Assembly: GCF_003837805.1 (NCBI RefSeq)
Contig: NZ_RQIT01000013.1
Span: 62,001-126,000, forward strand
DNA: 64,000 nucleotides
DNA from: Bradyrhizobium sp. RP6
Lineage (GTDB): Bacteria; Pseudomonadota; Alphaproteobacteria; Rhizobiales; Xanthobacteraceae
Direction of reading: 5' to 3'
How positions within the stretch are numbered: position 1 is the stretch's first letter; each line of letters begins with the position of its first letter. The notes under the pieces are model-generated. The model searched no databases, was not told where the DNA came from, and was given only the letters and a program-made list of their open reading frames with translations. Both the position numbers and the translations under genes were made by a program. Shown piece by piece: positions 23,659 through 32,373 of the stretch.

Positions 23659-24312
23659 ATGACCGACGACAAAGATGCGAAGCTGATCGAGGCCGGGCGA
23701 AAGCTGTTTGCCCGCGACTGGCAGTTCATCTGGGCCTCGCCCTCGATCGCCACGCTGCCGCCGATGGCAGGGCTGGAGATCGCCTTTGCCGGCCGCTCCA
23801 ATGTCGGCAAGTCCAGCCTGATCAACGCGCTGACGGGGCGCAACAGCCTGGCGCGCACCTCGCATACGCCGGGCCGCACCCAGGAGCTGATCTTCTTCGA
23901 GGTGCCCGGGAAAAGCGACCTGCGCCTCGTCGACATGCCCGGCTACGGCTATGCCAAGGCGCCGAAGAGCCAGGTCGCGTCCTGGACCGAGCTGATCCAC
24001 AAATTCCTGCTCGGCCGCGCCTCGCTGGCGCGCGTCTACGTGCTGATCGATGCGCGGCACGGCCTCAAAGACGTCGACCTCGAAGTGCTCAAGACGCTCG
24101 ACCGCTCCGCCGTCAGCTACCAGATCGTGCTGACCAAGGCCGACCAGGTGAAGGCCGCCGAGCTGCAAGCGCGCATCGCCGAGACCGAGGCCGCGCTGGC
24201 CAAGCACCCGGCCGCATTCCCGACCGTGCTCGCGACCTCGTCACGCAGCTCGACCGGCATGGAGAGCTTGCGCGCCGCGATCGCGAAGCTCTTGGAAGAG
24301 CGGAGCAAGTAG
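23659..24312 (+). CDS. yihA: ribosome biogenesis GTP-binding protein YihA/YsxC
   Basis: The 217-residue GTPase of the EngB family is needed for assembly of the large ribosomal subunit. GTPase motifs are G1 GRSNVGKSSL, G3 DMPGYG, G4 TKAD and a G5-like ATSSRSSTG. The region ahead of G1 (ARDWQFIWASPSIATLPP) is typical of the proteobacterial family. Its stop codon overlaps the GTG of the following DUF423 gene by one base, so the two are translationally coupled. Confidence 0.95.
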   Translation: MTDDKDAKLIEAGRKLFARDWQFIWASPSIATLPPMAGLEIAFAGRSNVGKSSLINALTGRNSLARTSHTPGRTQELIFFEVPGKSDLRLVDMPGYGYAKAPKSQVASWTELIHKFLLGRASLARVYVLIDARHGLKDVDLEVLKTLDRSAVSYQIVLTKADQVKAAELQARIAETEAALAKHPAAFPTVLATSSRSSTGMESLRAAIAKLLEERSK

Positions 24313-24677
24313 TGCTGGCCCATCGCCTCTTGATTGGGCTTGCCGGATTGATGGGCGCCGCCGGCGTCGCGCTGGCCGCCGCCTCGGCCCATGGCGCGGA
24401 TGCGAGCCGGCTTGCCACGGCGAGCGCCATGCTGTTGTTTCACGCAAGCGCCATACTCGCGACCACAGCCCTGCTTGCGCGCGGCCTTCTGCACGGCGGA
24501 ATTGGCCTCATCGCCGCGTTCGGCTTCGTGACCGGCGCCGCGCTGTTCGCGGGCGACCTCACTTTGCGCCAATATGCCGGGCACGCGCTGTTTCCGATGG
24601 CGGCGCCGACCGGCGGAACGGTGATGATCGCGGGCTGGCTGGCGGTGACGCTGGCGGCGGTGATGGCGAAACGCTGA
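24312..24677 (+). CDS. DUF423 small membrane protein
   Basis: The 121-residue protein is mostly hydrophobic with about four membrane segments and the DUF423 (YgdD-like) pattern: LAHRLLIGLAGLMGAAGVALAAASAHG at the start, LFHASAILATTALLARG in the middle and a C-terminal PTGGTVMIAGWLAVTLAAV. Its function is not known. It starts with GTG in the overlap TAGTG with the yihA stop and is the last gene before a palindromic repeat, so it probably ends that transcript. Confidence 0.82.
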   Translation: MLAHRLLIGLAGLMGAAGVALAAASAHGADASRLATASAMLLFHASAILATTALLARGLLHGGIGLIAAFGFVTGAALFAGDLTLRQYAGHALFPMAAPTGGTVMIAGWLAVTLAAVMAKR

Positions 24678-24681
24678 CCTC

Positions 24682-24764
24682 GTAGCCCAGATGGAGCGAA
24701 GCGCAATCCGGGGCCGGTGCCTGCGGTAAGAATCCCGGATTTCGCTTCGCTCCATCCGGGCTAC
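24682..24764. repeat. intergenic palindromic repeat, GTAGCCC type
   Basis: GTAGCCCAGATGGAGCGAAG at the left pairs with CTTCGCTCCATCCGGGCTAC at the right; inner arms AATCCGGG and CCCGGATT also pair. A long stem with a GC-rich loop results, between DUF423 and argB. Confidence 0.8.
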
Positions 24765-24840
24765 ATATCAGCCACACTTTGCGCCACGCCCGCCAATCGG
24801 ATAGAACGCGCACCGACCGACCCGCCAGCGAGACCGTGAC

Positions 24841-25728
24841 ATGACCGACATCTCTCCGCTCGACCAGGCCCGCATCCTGTCCGAGGCGCTGCCGCACATG
24901 CAGCAGTATGACGAGGAAACCATTGTCATCAAATATGGCGGCCATGCCATGGGCGACGAGGAGACCGCGAAGAACTTTGCCCGTGACATCGTGCTGCTGG
25001 AGCAGACCGCGATCAATCCCGTCGTGGTGCATGGCGGCGGACCGCAGATCGCGACCATGCTCAAGCGGCTCGGCATTCAATCGGAGTTCGCGGCCGGCCT
25101 GCGCATTACCGATGCTGCGACGATCGAGATCGTCGAGATGGTGCTTGCCGGCTCCGTCAACAAGCAGATCGTCGGCTACATCAACGAGGCCGGCGGCAAG
25201 GCCGTCGGGCTGTCGGGCAAGGACGGCAACATGGTGAAGGCGTCGAAGACGACGCGCACCATTATCGATCCCGGCTCGAACATCGAGAAGGCGATCGATC
25301 TCGGCTTCGTCGGCGACCCCGAGAAGGTCGACCTCACGCTGCTCAACCAGCTGATCGGCTACGAGCTGATCCCGGTGCTTGCGCCGCTGGCGACCTCCAA
25401 GGAAGGCCAGACGCTGAACGTCAACGCCGACACCTTTGCCGGTGCCGTCGCGGGCGCGCTGAAGGCCAAGCGCCTTCTGCTGCTCACCGACGTGCCCGGC
25501 GTGCTGGACAAGTCGAAGAAGCTGATCCCGCAGCTCTCGGTCAAGGATGCGCGAAAACTGATCGCCGACGGCACCATTTCGGGCGGCATGATCCCGAAGG
25601 TCGAGACCTGCATCTACGCGTTGGAGCAGGGCGTGCAGGGCGTCGTCATCATCGACGGCAAGATGCCACACGCGGTGCTGCTCGAGCTCTTCACCAACCA
25701 GGGCACGGGTACGCTGATCCACAAGTGA
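24841..25728 (+). CDS. argB: acetylglutamate kinase
   Basis: The 295-residue protein phosphorylates N-acetylglutamate in arginine synthesis. Family motifs are IVIKYGGHAMGD (ATP site), VVHGGGPQI (substrate loop), RITDAATIEIVEMVLAGSVNKQIV and the ATP-binding KRLLLLTDVPGVLD, with GGMIPKVETC near the end. The N-terminal 20 residues (MTDISPLDQARILSEALPHM) are the helix of arginine-sensitive hexameric enzymes, so feedback inhibition by arginine is likely. It is the first gene after the repeat at 24682 and before the repeat at 25755. Confidence 0.96.
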   Translation: MTDISPLDQARILSEALPHMQQYDEETIVIKYGGHAMGDEETAKNFARDIVLLEQTAINPVVVHGGGPQIATMLKRLGIQSEFAAGLRITDAATIEIVEMVLAGSVNKQIVGYINEAGGKAVGLSGKDGNMVKASKTTRTIIDPGSNIEKAIDLGFVGDPEKVDLTLLNQLIGYELIPVLAPLATSKEGQTLNVNADTFAGAVAGALKAKRLLLLTDVPGVLDKSKKLIPQLSVKDARKLIADGTISGGMIPKVETCIYALEQGVQGVVIIDGKMPHAVLLELFTNQGTGTLIHK

Positions 25729-25754
25729 GAGACGAGCGGCGCAGAAAAGAGGGC

Positions 25755-25865
25755 GTCATGCCCGGGCAAAAGCGCGAAGCGCGTCTTCGCTCAGAAGTCC
25801 CGGGCATCCACGTTCTTTCTTTGCGGAAACAAGACGTGGATGGCCGGGTCAAGCCCGGCCATGAC
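25755..25865. repeat. intergenic palindromic repeat, GTCATGCCCGGG type (RPE-like)
   Basis: The ends GTCATGCCCGGGCAA and GGTCAAGCCCGGCCATGAC form a stem with inner arms ATCCACGTTCTTT and AAGACGTGGAT. Similar elements lie at 33687 and 54169. Reading frames crossing it give a spurious N-terminus to the next gene. Confidence 0.82.
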
Positions 25866-25913
25866 GAATGGAGAGAGCGACGAGCCAGCCGCTCGCCTCT
25901 CGCGCGCTTCCTC

Positions 25914-26900
25914 ATGACGCTGCCGGCAGCGATCGTCTCGTTCCTGCTCTCCTCCGCACCGGCCTTTGCCGACCTCAAGATCTGCAACCGCATGTCCTAT
26001 GTCGTGGAGGCCGCGATCGGCATCGACGACAAGGCGGCGACCGCGACGCGCGGCTGGTTCAGGATCGATCCCGCCACCTGCCGCGTGGTGGTGCAGGGCA
26101 CGCTGACGGCCGACCGCATCCTGCTCAATGCCCGCGCGCTCGGCGTCTACGGCGCTTCCCCGCTCCCGCAAAGCGGCAATGACATGCTGTGCGTGGCGCA
26201 GGACAATTTCGTCATCGCCGCAGCGCGGCAATGCCGCAGCGGCCAGACGCAAGTCCCCTTCACGCAAGTGACTCCGACGCAAGGGGCGGACGGCAACCTC
26301 GTTGCCTATCTTGCCGAGGACTCCGAATATGACGACGAGCAGGCGCGCCTTGCCGGCATCCAGCGGCTGCTGGTGATCGCAGGCTACGACGCAGCGCCGA
26401 TCGATGGCGTCGACGGGCCGAAGACACAAGCCGCGCTGGCCGCGTTCCTGAAGAGCCGCGGATTGCCGTCGGACATCGTGGCCTCGCCGAACCTGTTCAA
26501 GGCCATGATCGACGCCGTGCAGACACCCTCTTCGACCGGCCTGACCTGGTGCAACGACACGCCGCACAAAGTGATGGCCGCGATCGCGACCGACGATGGC
26601 AAGTCCGTGACGAGCCGCGGCTGGTATCGCATTGATCCCAAGACCTGCCTGCACCCCGATGTGACCGGCCAGCCGAAGCAGATCTTCAGCTTCGCGGAAG
26701 CGGTCGATGCCGACAATCGAATCGTCAAGCTGAAGGACCGGCCGCTGAACTGGGGCGGCGACAGGCAGCTCTGCACGCGCGAGACCAAGTTCGAGACGAG
26801 CGAGCAGACCGATTGCGGCGCGCGCGGATTTGCGCCGACGGGCTTTGGCGCCGTGGACATGTCGAGCGGCGGCAAGACGCTGCGCTTTGCGGTGCCGTGA
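25914..26900 (+). CDS. secreted protein with two DUF1036 domains and a peptidoglycan-binding domain
   Basis: The 328-residue product starts with a signal peptide (AAIVSFLLSSAPAFA). Two DUF1036 domains follow the same plan: the first begins LKICNRMSYVVEAAIG, with RGWFRIDPATCRVV; the second begins LTWCNDTPHKVMAAIAT, with RGWYRIDPKTCLHP. Between them, near residues 155-215, is a PGB_1-like helix bundle (QRLLVIAGYDAAPIDGVDGPKTQAALAAFLKSRG) that binds peptidoglycan. The protein is thus likely periplasmic and wall-associated; DUF1036 has no known activity. ATG at 25914 was chosen because the upstream frame is only translated repeat. The HAD gene follows after 14 bases. Confidence 0.75.
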   Translation: MTLPAAIVSFLLSSAPAFADLKICNRMSYVVEAAIGIDDKAATATRGWFRIDPATCRVVVQGTLTADRILLNARALGVYGASPLPQSGNDMLCVAQDNFVIAAARQCRSGQTQVPFTQVTPTQGADGNLVAYLAEDSEYDDEQARLAGIQRLLVIAGYDAAPIDGVDGPKTQAALAAFLKSRGLPSDIVASPNLFKAMIDAVQTPSSTGLTWCNDTPHKVMAAIATDDGKSVTSRGWYRIDPKTCLHPDVTGQPKQIFSFAEAVDADNRIVKLKDRPLNWGGDRQLCTRETKFETSEQTDCGARGFAPTGFGAVDMSSGGKTLRFAVP

Positions 26901-26914
26901 GTGAGAGAGTTTTG

Positions 26915-27607
26915 ATGAACCCACCCCGCGCCTTCGCCCATGTCGAAACCTGGGTGTTCGATCTCGACAACACGCTCTATCCGCATCACGTCAATCTGTG
27001 GCAGCAGGTCGATGCGCGGATCGGGGAGTTCGTCTGCAACTGGCTGAACGTCGGCCCGGAGGAAGCGCGGGCGATCCAGAAGGACTATTACCGGCGCTTC
27101 GGCACTACGATGCGCGGCATGATGACCCTGCACGGCGTCTCCGCCGACGACTATCTCGCCTATGTCCATGAGATCGACCACTCGCCGCTGGAACCGAACC
27201 CGGAGCTCGGCGCAGCCATCGCTAAGCTGCCGGGCCGGAAGCTGATCCTCACCAACGGCTCGGTCGATCATGTCGATGCCGTGCTGGCGCGGCTCGGCTT
27301 CGCCTCGCATTTCGACGGCGTGTTCGACATCATCGCCGCCGAATTCGAGCCCAAGCCGGCGCCGCAGACCTACCAGAAATTCCTTAGCCAGCATGCCGTC
27401 GATCCAACGCGCGCCGCCATGTTCGAGGACCTCGCCCGCAACCTCACCGTCCCGCACCAGCTCGGCATGACCACGGTACTGGTGGTGCCGGATGGGACCA
27501 AACAGGTGGTGCGCGAGGATTGGGAACTGGAGGGCCGCGATGCGGCCCATGTCGACCATGTCACGGATGACCTGGCCGGGTTCTTGGCCGGACTGTCACC
27601 ACAATAG
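26915..27607 (+). CDS. HAD-family pyrimidine 5-prime-nucleotidase
   Basis: The 230-residue HAD hydrolase has motif I FDLDNTLY (nucleophile and acid Asp), motif II LILTNGS and motif III with the later Lys-Pro and acidic pair (EFEPKPAPQTYQKF, MFEDLARNL). The sequence HHVNLWQQVDARIGEFVC in the cap region and the YRRFGTTMRGMM segment match the SDT1/Pho13-related pyrimidine 5-prime-nucleotidase family, which removes phosphate from UMP, CMP and similar nucleotides. It follows the DUF1036 gene by 14 bases and may share its transcript. Substrate preference is inferred. Confidence 0.85.
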   Translation: MNPPRAFAHVETWVFDLDNTLYPHHVNLWQQVDARIGEFVCNWLNVGPEEARAIQKDYYRRFGTTMRGMMTLHGVSADDYLAYVHEIDHSPLEPNPELGAAIAKLPGRKLILTNGSVDHVDAVLARLGFASHFDGVFDIIAAEFEPKPAPQTYQKFLSQHAVDPTRAAMFEDLARNLTVPHQLGMTTVLVVPDGTKQVVREDWELEGRDAAHVDHVTDDLAGFLAGLSPQ

Positions 27608-27612
27608 AGGTT

Positions 27613-27647
27613 GTCGTCCCGGGGGCGCGAAGCGAGCCCGGGACGAG
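27613..27647. repeat. short intergenic palindrome, GTCGTCCCGGG type
   Basis: GTCGTCCCGGG and CCCGGGACGAG are near-exact inverted arms around GGCGCGAAGCGAG. It lies just after the HAD gene and may end its transcript. Confidence 0.65.
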
Positions 27648-27735
27648 GGTGGAGTATGCCTTGACTCCGCCCCTTCAAATCTCGAAAAAGCGCTCCAATT
27701 CTCGCGAAACCACGCGCTCCCTAGAGGAAATCCCG

Positions 27736-28581
27736 ATGTCGCTTGCAGCCCTCGAATCCACCATCAACAGCGCCTTCGAGGCGCGCGACGGCATCTCGAC
27801 CACGACCAGGGGCGAGGTGCGCGAGGCCGTGGACCAGTCGCTGGAGATCCTCGACAAGGGCGAGGCGCGCGTTGCCGAGCGCGGGAGCGACGGCAAGTGG
27901 AAGGTCAATCAATGGCTGAAGAAGGCTGTGCTGCTGTCCTTCCGCCTCAACGACATGGGCGTCATTCCCGGCGGCCCCGGCAAGGCGACCTGGTGGGACA
28001 AGGTGCCCTCGAAGTTCGAGGGCTGGGGCGAGAACCGTTTTCGCGATGCCGGTTTTCGCGCGGTGCCGGGCGCCATCGTCCGCCGTTCGGCCTTCATTGC
28101 CAAGAACGTCGTCTTGATGCCGTCCTTCGTCAATCTCGGCGCCTACGTCGATGAGAGCACCATGGTAGATACTTGGGCCACCGTCGGCTCCTGCGCGCAG
28201 ATCGGCAAGCGCGTGCACATCTCGGGCGGCGCCGGCATCGGCGGCGTGCTCGAGCCGCTACAGGCCGAGCCCGTCATCATCGAGGACGATTGCTTCATCG
28301 GCGCGCGTTCGGAGGTCGCCGAAGGCGTGATCGTGCGCAAGGGCGCGGTGCTGGCGATGGGCGTGTTCCTGGGCGCCTCGACCAAGATCGTCGACCGCGA
28401 GACCGGCGAGGTCTTCATGGGCGAAGTGCCGGAATATTCAGTGGTGGTGCCCGGCGCGCTGCCCGGCAAGCCGATGAAGAACGGCCAGATCGGCCCGAGC
28501 ACCGCCTGCGCCGTGATCGTCAAGCGCGTCGACGAACGCACGCGCTCCAAGACCAGCATAAACGAGCTGCTGCGGGATTGA
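27736..28581 (+). CDS. dapD: tetrahydrodipicolinate N-succinyltransferase
   Basis: The 281-residue enzyme adds a succinyl group to tetrahydrodipicolinate in the succinylase branch of lysine/diaminopimelate synthesis. The C-terminal half is a left-handed beta-helix of hexapeptide repeats (around residues 110-230, with GAYVDESTMVDTWATVGSC, GGAGIGGVLEP). The N-terminal helix domain has SLAALESTINSAFEAR. ATG at 27736 is preceded by AGAGGA; the longer frame is not conserved. dapE follows after 10 bases, the next succinylase-branch enzyme, so both work in one operon. Confidence 0.95.
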   Translation: MSLAALESTINSAFEARDGISTTTRGEVREAVDQSLEILDKGEARVAERGSDGKWKVNQWLKKAVLLSFRLNDMGVIPGGPGKATWWDKVPSKFEGWGENRFRDAGFRAVPGAIVRRSAFIAKNVVLMPSFVNLGAYVDESTMVDTWATVGSCAQIGKRVHISGGAGIGGVLEPLQAEPVIIEDDCFIGARSEVAEGVIVRKGAVLAMGVFLGASTKIVDRETGEVFMGEVPEYSVVVPGALPGKPMKNGQIGPSTACAVIVKRVDERTRSKTSINELLRD

Positions 28582-28591
28582 TCCGACGCGC

Positions 28592-29758
28592 ATGACCGAT
28601 GCTCTCTCCATTGCCCGCGATCTCATCCGCTGTCCCTCGGTAACCCCGGCCGATGCCGGCGCACTGGGGGTGCTCGAAAAGACCCTCAACGCAGCCGGCT
28701 TCACCTGCCACCGCGTCACCTTCAGCGAGCCCGGCACCGCCGACGTCGACAATCTCTATGCGCGGATCGGCACCGAGGGGCCGCACATCACCTTTGCCGG
28801 CCACACCGACGTGGTGCCGCCGGGCGACGAGAGCGCCTGGAGCGTCGGCGCGTTCTCCGGAGAGGTGAAGGACGGTGTCCTGCATGGCCGCGGCGCGGTC
28901 GACATGAAAGGCGGCATCGCCTGCTCGGTCGCCGCGGTGCTGGAGCATCTCGCCGCCAATGGCGGCAAGCCACGCAGCGACGGCAAGGGGTCGATCTCAT
29001 TCCTGATCACGGGCGACGAGGAAGACGTCTCCATCAACGGCACGATCAAGCTCTTGAAATGGGTCGCCGAGCGTGGCGAAAAATTCGATCATTGCGTGCT
29101 GGGCGAGCCTTCCAATGTCGAGACGCTCGGCGACACCATCAAGGTCGGCCGGCGTGGCTCGCAATCGGGCACGCTCGTCGTCGACGGCGTGCAGGGCCAT
29201 GTCGCCTATCCGCACCGCGCGTCCAATCCGGTGCCTGACATTTCGCGGCTGATCGTGGCGATTTCCGACGAGCCGCTCGACCATGGCAGCGCGCAGTTCC
29301 AGGCCTCCAATCTCGAATTCGTCTCGGTCGATGTCGGCAACAAGGCCTTCAACGTCATCCCCGGCGAGGCCCGAGCCAAGTTCAACATCCGCTACAACGA
29401 CAACCACACCCAGGCATCCCTGCGCGAGCTGGTCGAGACGCGCCTCGCCAAGGTCTGCGGCAACCGCATCAAGGCCCGCATCGTCTGGGAGCCCTCGAAC
29501 TCCAACGTGTTCGTGACCAAGCCCGGCCCGTTCACCGATCTCGCGGTGTCCGCGATCGAGGAGGTGACGGCGCGCAAGCCGGAGCTGTCGACGTCAGGCG
29601 GCACGTCGGACGCGCGCTTCATCTCCAGTTACTGCCCCGTGATCGAGTTCGGCCTCGTGGGCCAGACGATGCACCAGATCGACGAACGCGTGCCGGTGGC
29701 CGATCTGGAGAAGCTGACGAAAGTGTATCGCGGGATTTTGGCAAGGTATTTTGGGTAG
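28592..29758 (+). CDS. dapE: succinyl-diaminopimelate desuccinylase
   Basis: The 388-residue M20-type di-zinc hydrolase releases succinate from N-succinyl-L,L-diaminopimelate. Motifs are the start LIRCPSVTPADAG, FAGHTDVVPPG (zinc His and Asp), GRGAVDMKGG (bridging Asp), ITGDEEDVSING (catalytic Glu pair) and the C-terminal VGQTMHQIDERVP (zinc His). It lies 10 bases behind dapD. Together they make L,L-diaminopimelate for lysine and peptidoglycan. The gene is convergent with truA after a 38-base gap. Confidence 0.95.
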   Translation: MTDALSIARDLIRCPSVTPADAGALGVLEKTLNAAGFTCHRVTFSEPGTADVDNLYARIGTEGPHITFAGHTDVVPPGDESAWSVGAFSGEVKDGVLHGRGAVDMKGGIACSVAAVLEHLAANGGKPRSDGKGSISFLITGDEEDVSINGTIKLLKWVAERGEKFDHCVLGEPSNVETLGDTIKVGRRGSQSGTLVVDGVQGHVAYPHRASNPVPDISRLIVAISDEPLDHGSAQFQASNLEFVSVDVGNKAFNVIPGEARAKFNIRYNDNHTQASLRELVETRLAKVCGNRIKARIVWEPSNSNVFVTKPGPFTDLAVSAIEEVTARKPELSTSGGTSDARFISSYCPVIEFGLVGQTMHQIDERVPVADLEKLTKVYRGILARYFG

Positions 29759-29796
29759 GGTCTAGCTCTCGCCAAACGCTCCGCCGTCATCGGACC

Positions 29797-30534
29797 CTAG
29801 TAATCCACCTTCATCAGGTACAGTCCCTCCGGCGGGGCGACGACGCCGCAGGCGGCCCGGTTGCGGGCTGCGAGGGCCGCGGAGAGATCGTCGGCAGTCC
29901 AGCGCCCCTCGCCGACCCAGACCAGCGAACCCACCATCGAGCGCACCTGGCTATGCAGGAAGGAGCGCGCCGAGGTGATGACCGTGATCTCGCGGCCGTC
30001 GCGCAGCACGTCGAGCTGATCGAGCGTCTTCTCGGGCGATTTGGCCTGGCACTCGGTATCGCGAAAAGTGGAGAAATCGTGCTTGCCGAGCAGGCGTTGC
30101 GCCGCCGCGTGCATCGCATCGGCATCGAGTCGGCGCGGTACGCGCCAGGCGTGGCCGATGTCGAGCGCGAGGTTGGCGCGGGTGTTGACGATGCGATAGC
30201 GGTAGTGGCGCTTGACCGCCGAGAACCGCGCCTCGAAACTGTCGGGCACGATCTCGGCTTCCAGCACCGCGATCGGATGCGGACGCAGATGCGCGTTGAG
30301 CCCGTCGCGAAAACGTCCCGGCGGAAACTGCTTCTCGACGTCGACATGCGCGACCTGTCCGCGCGCATGCACGCCGGCATCGGTGCGGCCGGCGCCGTGC
30401 ACGCGCAAATCCGCCCCCGTCATCGCCTTCACCGCAGCCTGCAGCGCGCCCTGGACCGACGGCAGCGTCTCCTGCACCTGCCAGCCAAAGAACGGCGCGC
30501 CGTCATATTCGATGGTGAGCTTGTAGCGGGGCAT
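29797..30534 (-). CDS. truA: tRNA pseudouridine(38-40) synthase
   Basis: The 245-residue enzyme changes uridines 38-40 in the anticodon stem-loop of many tRNAs to pseudouridine. The catalytic Asp is in RTDAGVHARGQVAH; the start RYKLTIEYDGAPFFGWQ and the HDFSTFRDTECQAKSP region are typical. ATG at 30534 was chosen over a start 8 codons upstream because the latter lies near a repeat and is not conserved. It is last in the def-fmt-truA gene row, with a palindromic repeat between fmt and truA. Confidence 0.94.
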   Translation of the reverse strand: MPRYKLTIEYDGAPFFGWQVQETLPSVQGALQAAVKAMTGADLRVHGAGRTDAGVHARGQVAHVDVEKQFPPGRFRDGLNAHLRPHPIAVLEAEIVPDSFEARFSAVKRHYRYRIVNTRANLALDIGHAWRVPRRLDADAMHAAAQRLLGKHDFSTFRDTECQAKSPEKTLDQLDVLRDGREITVITSARSFLHSQVRSMVGSLVWVGEGRWTADDLSAALAARNRAACGVVAPPEGLYLMKVDY

Positions 30535-30553
30535 CGATCCGATTTGATCCGGT

Positions 30554-30638
30554 GTCATTGCCGGGCCTGACCCGGCAATCCATCGCCTGGAAAGAGTCTT
30601 GTTGGAAGATGGATACGCGGGTCAAGCCCGCGCATGAC
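30554..30638. repeat. intergenic palindromic repeat, GTCATTGCCGGG type
   Basis: GTCATTGCCGGGCCTGACCCGG at the left pairs partly with GCGGGTCAAGCCCGCGCATGAC at the right; inner arms ATCCATCG and TGGATAC are weaker. It lies between fmt and truA. Confidence 0.65.
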
Positions 30639-30644
30639 GGTTGG

Positions 30645-31568
30645 TTAGCTGAATTTCGCTCCGGCCTTCAGCGGCACGCCGCGCAGAAAGTCCGCGGCCT
30701 GCATCCGTGCCTTGCCCTCGCGCTGGAGTTCGATGATGCGGATGGCGCCCTCGCCGCAAGCGATGGTGAGCTGGTCGTCGAGCACTTCGCCAGCCGCGCC
30801 GGAGCCCTTCGCCAGTTCGCAGCGCAGGATCTTGACGCGTGCATTCTCGAACTCGGCCCAGGCGCCGGGAAACGGCGACAGGCCGTGGATGTGGCGCAGC
30901 ACGGCTCGCGCGGGCATGGTCCAGTCGATCCGCGCCTCGGCCTTCTCGATCTTGGCGGCATAGGTGGCGCCGTCCTCGCTCTGCTTCTTCAGCTGGAGCC
31001 CGCCGCGCTCGAGCGCGGCCATCGCGCGCACCATCAGATCGGCACCCAACCGGGAGAGGCGATCGTGCAGATCGAGCGCGGTCATGCTGTCGGAGATCGC
31101 GATGCGCTCGGCCATGGCGACGTCGCCGGTATCTAAGCCGACGTCCATCTTCATCACCATCACGCCACTCTCGGCATCGCCGGCCATGATGGCGCGGTTG
31201 ATCGGTGCCGCACCGCGCCAGCGCGGCAGCAGCGAAGCGTGCAGATTGTAGCAGCCGAGCTTTGGCGCATCGAGGATCGCCTGCGGCAGAATCATGCCGT
31301 AGGCGACGACGACTGCGGCGTCGGCATCGAAGGCGCGGAACTCCGCCAATGTCTCCTCGGTCTTCAGCGTCTTCGGCGCCAGCACGGGAATGCCGAGTTT
31401 TCGCGCGGCTTCCTCGACCGGCGTCGGCTGCAATTGCAGGCCGCGCCGCCCGCCGGGCTTCGGGGCGCGGGTGTAGACCGCCACGATCTCGTGGCCGTGC
31501 GCGACGAGCTCGAGCAGCGTCGGCACGGAGAAATCGGGCGTGCCCATGAAGATGAGGCGAAGGGGCAT
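30645..31568 (-). CDS. fmt: methionyl-tRNA formyltransferase
   Basis: The 307-residue enzyme formylates initiator Met-tRNA. It has the start LRLIFMGTPDFSVPTLLEL, the cofactor-binding motif LGCYNLHASLLPRWRGAAPI (catalytic Asn and His) and the tRNA-binding C-terminal beta barrel. The ATG at 31568 (MPLRLIF) is the family start; a longer frame at its front translates the intergenic palindrome. It follows def, its functional partner in start-Met processing, with the repeat at 31587 between them. Confidence 0.95.
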   Translation of the reverse strand: MPLRLIFMGTPDFSVPTLLELVAHGHEIVAVYTRAPKPGGRRGLQLQPTPVEEAARKLGIPVLAPKTLKTEETLAEFRAFDADAAVVVAYGMILPQAILDAPKLGCYNLHASLLPRWRGAAPINRAIMAGDAESGVMVMKMDVGLDTGDVAMAERIAISDSMTALDLHDRLSRLGADLMVRAMAALERGGLQLKKQSEDGATYAAKIEKAEARIDWTMPARAVLRHIHGLSPFPGAWAEFENARVKILRCELAKGSGAAGEVLDDQLTIACGEGAIRIIELQREGKARMQAADFLRGVPLKAGAKFS

Positions 31569-31586
31569 CAACAGACTCGTTGTGTT

Positions 31587-31739
31587 CCCTCCCCCCTTGC
31601 GGGGGAGGGCTAGGGAGAGGGGTGCCACACGACGCGCTCGTTCGGGATGAGCGCGGGTGCTTTGCTTGCGCTCCGCAAATCAGGAGCACCTTTTGCTGGG
31701 CTACCCCTCTCCCCCACCCTCCCCCGCAAGGGGGGAGGG
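31587..31739. repeat. long intergenic palindromic repeat between def and fmt
   Basis: Two GC-rich units, CCCTCCCCCCTTGCGGGGG and CCCCCGCAAGGGGGGAGGG, lie 150 bases apart and are inverted; inner arms GAGAGGGGT and ACCCCTCTC also pair. A long hairpin with a 70-base loop results. Confidence 0.78.
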
Positions 31740-31778
31740 AGCGCATGGGAGCGCGTGGTAGCACCAATCGCTTGCAAC

Positions 31779-32306
31779 TCACTCCGCCGCGCGCTTGGCG
31801 GCTTTCTCGAACTTCTTCATCACGCGGTCGCGCTTGAGCTTCGACAAATAGTCGACGAACAAGACGCCGTTGAGATGGTCGATCTCGTGCTGGATGCAGG
31901 TGGCGAAGAGGCCTTCGGCGTCCTCCTCGTGCACCTTGCCGTCGAGATCGGTGAAGCGCACGCGCACCTTCGCCGGGCGCTCGACCTCCTCGTAATATTC
32001 AGGAATCGAGAGGCAGCCTTCCTCGTAGACCGAGAGTTCCTCGGAGGAAGCGAGGATTTCAGGATTGATGAAGACGCGCGGCTCGCGCTTGGTCTCGCCG
32101 TTCTCGTCGCGCTTGGCGAGGTCCATGGTGATCAGCCGCAAGGGCTGCGCGACCTGGATCGCCGCGAGGCCAATGCCGGGCGCGTCGTACATGGTCTCGA
32201 ACATGTCGTCGGCAAGCTTGCGGATCTCCGACGTGACCTTCTCGATCGGCTTGGAGACCAGGCGCAGCTGCTTGTCCGGCAGGATGATGATTTCTCGTAG
32301 GGCCAT
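31779..32306 (-). CDS. def: peptide deformylase
   Basis: The 175-residue metallo-enzyme removes the formyl group from new proteins. The three PDF motifs are GIGLAAIQV, EGCLSIPEYY (metal Cys) and QHEIDHLNGVLFVD (metal His pair and catalytic Glu). The first residues MALREIIILPDKQLRLVSKPI are the usual start. It is the first gene of the minus-strand row def-fmt-truA and is divergent from rmuC. The C-terminal tail from about 160 is Lys/Arg/Ala-rich. Confidence 0.95.
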   Translation of the reverse strand: MALREIIILPDKQLRLVSKPIEKVTSEIRKLADDMFETMYDAPGIGLAAIQVAQPLRLITMDLAKRDENGETKREPRVFINPEILASSEELSVYEEGCLSIPEYYEEVERPAKVRVRFTDLDGKVHEEDAEGLFATCIQHEIDHLNGVLFVDYLSKLKRDRVMKKFEKAAKRAAE

Positions 32307-32358
32307 GGGCGCGATTTAAGCCGCGCGCCGGATGCGGTCAATGCGGCCAGGAACCCCG

Positions 32359-32373
32359 TTAACCTTCCGCTAA
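32359..32373. promoter_or_regulatory. candidate CtrA-like site between def and rmuC
   Basis: TTAA, seven bases, then CTAA is one mismatch from the CtrA consensus. Two further half-sites (TAACCAT at 32371 and TTAACCAT at 32394) and a GANTC methylation site at 32388-32392 lie close by. By motif alone. Confidence 0.35.

Noticed and set aside
25725..25913. N-terminal extension of the DUF1036 protein
   Set aside because: It is the translation of a palindromic repeat and precedes a clear signal peptide.
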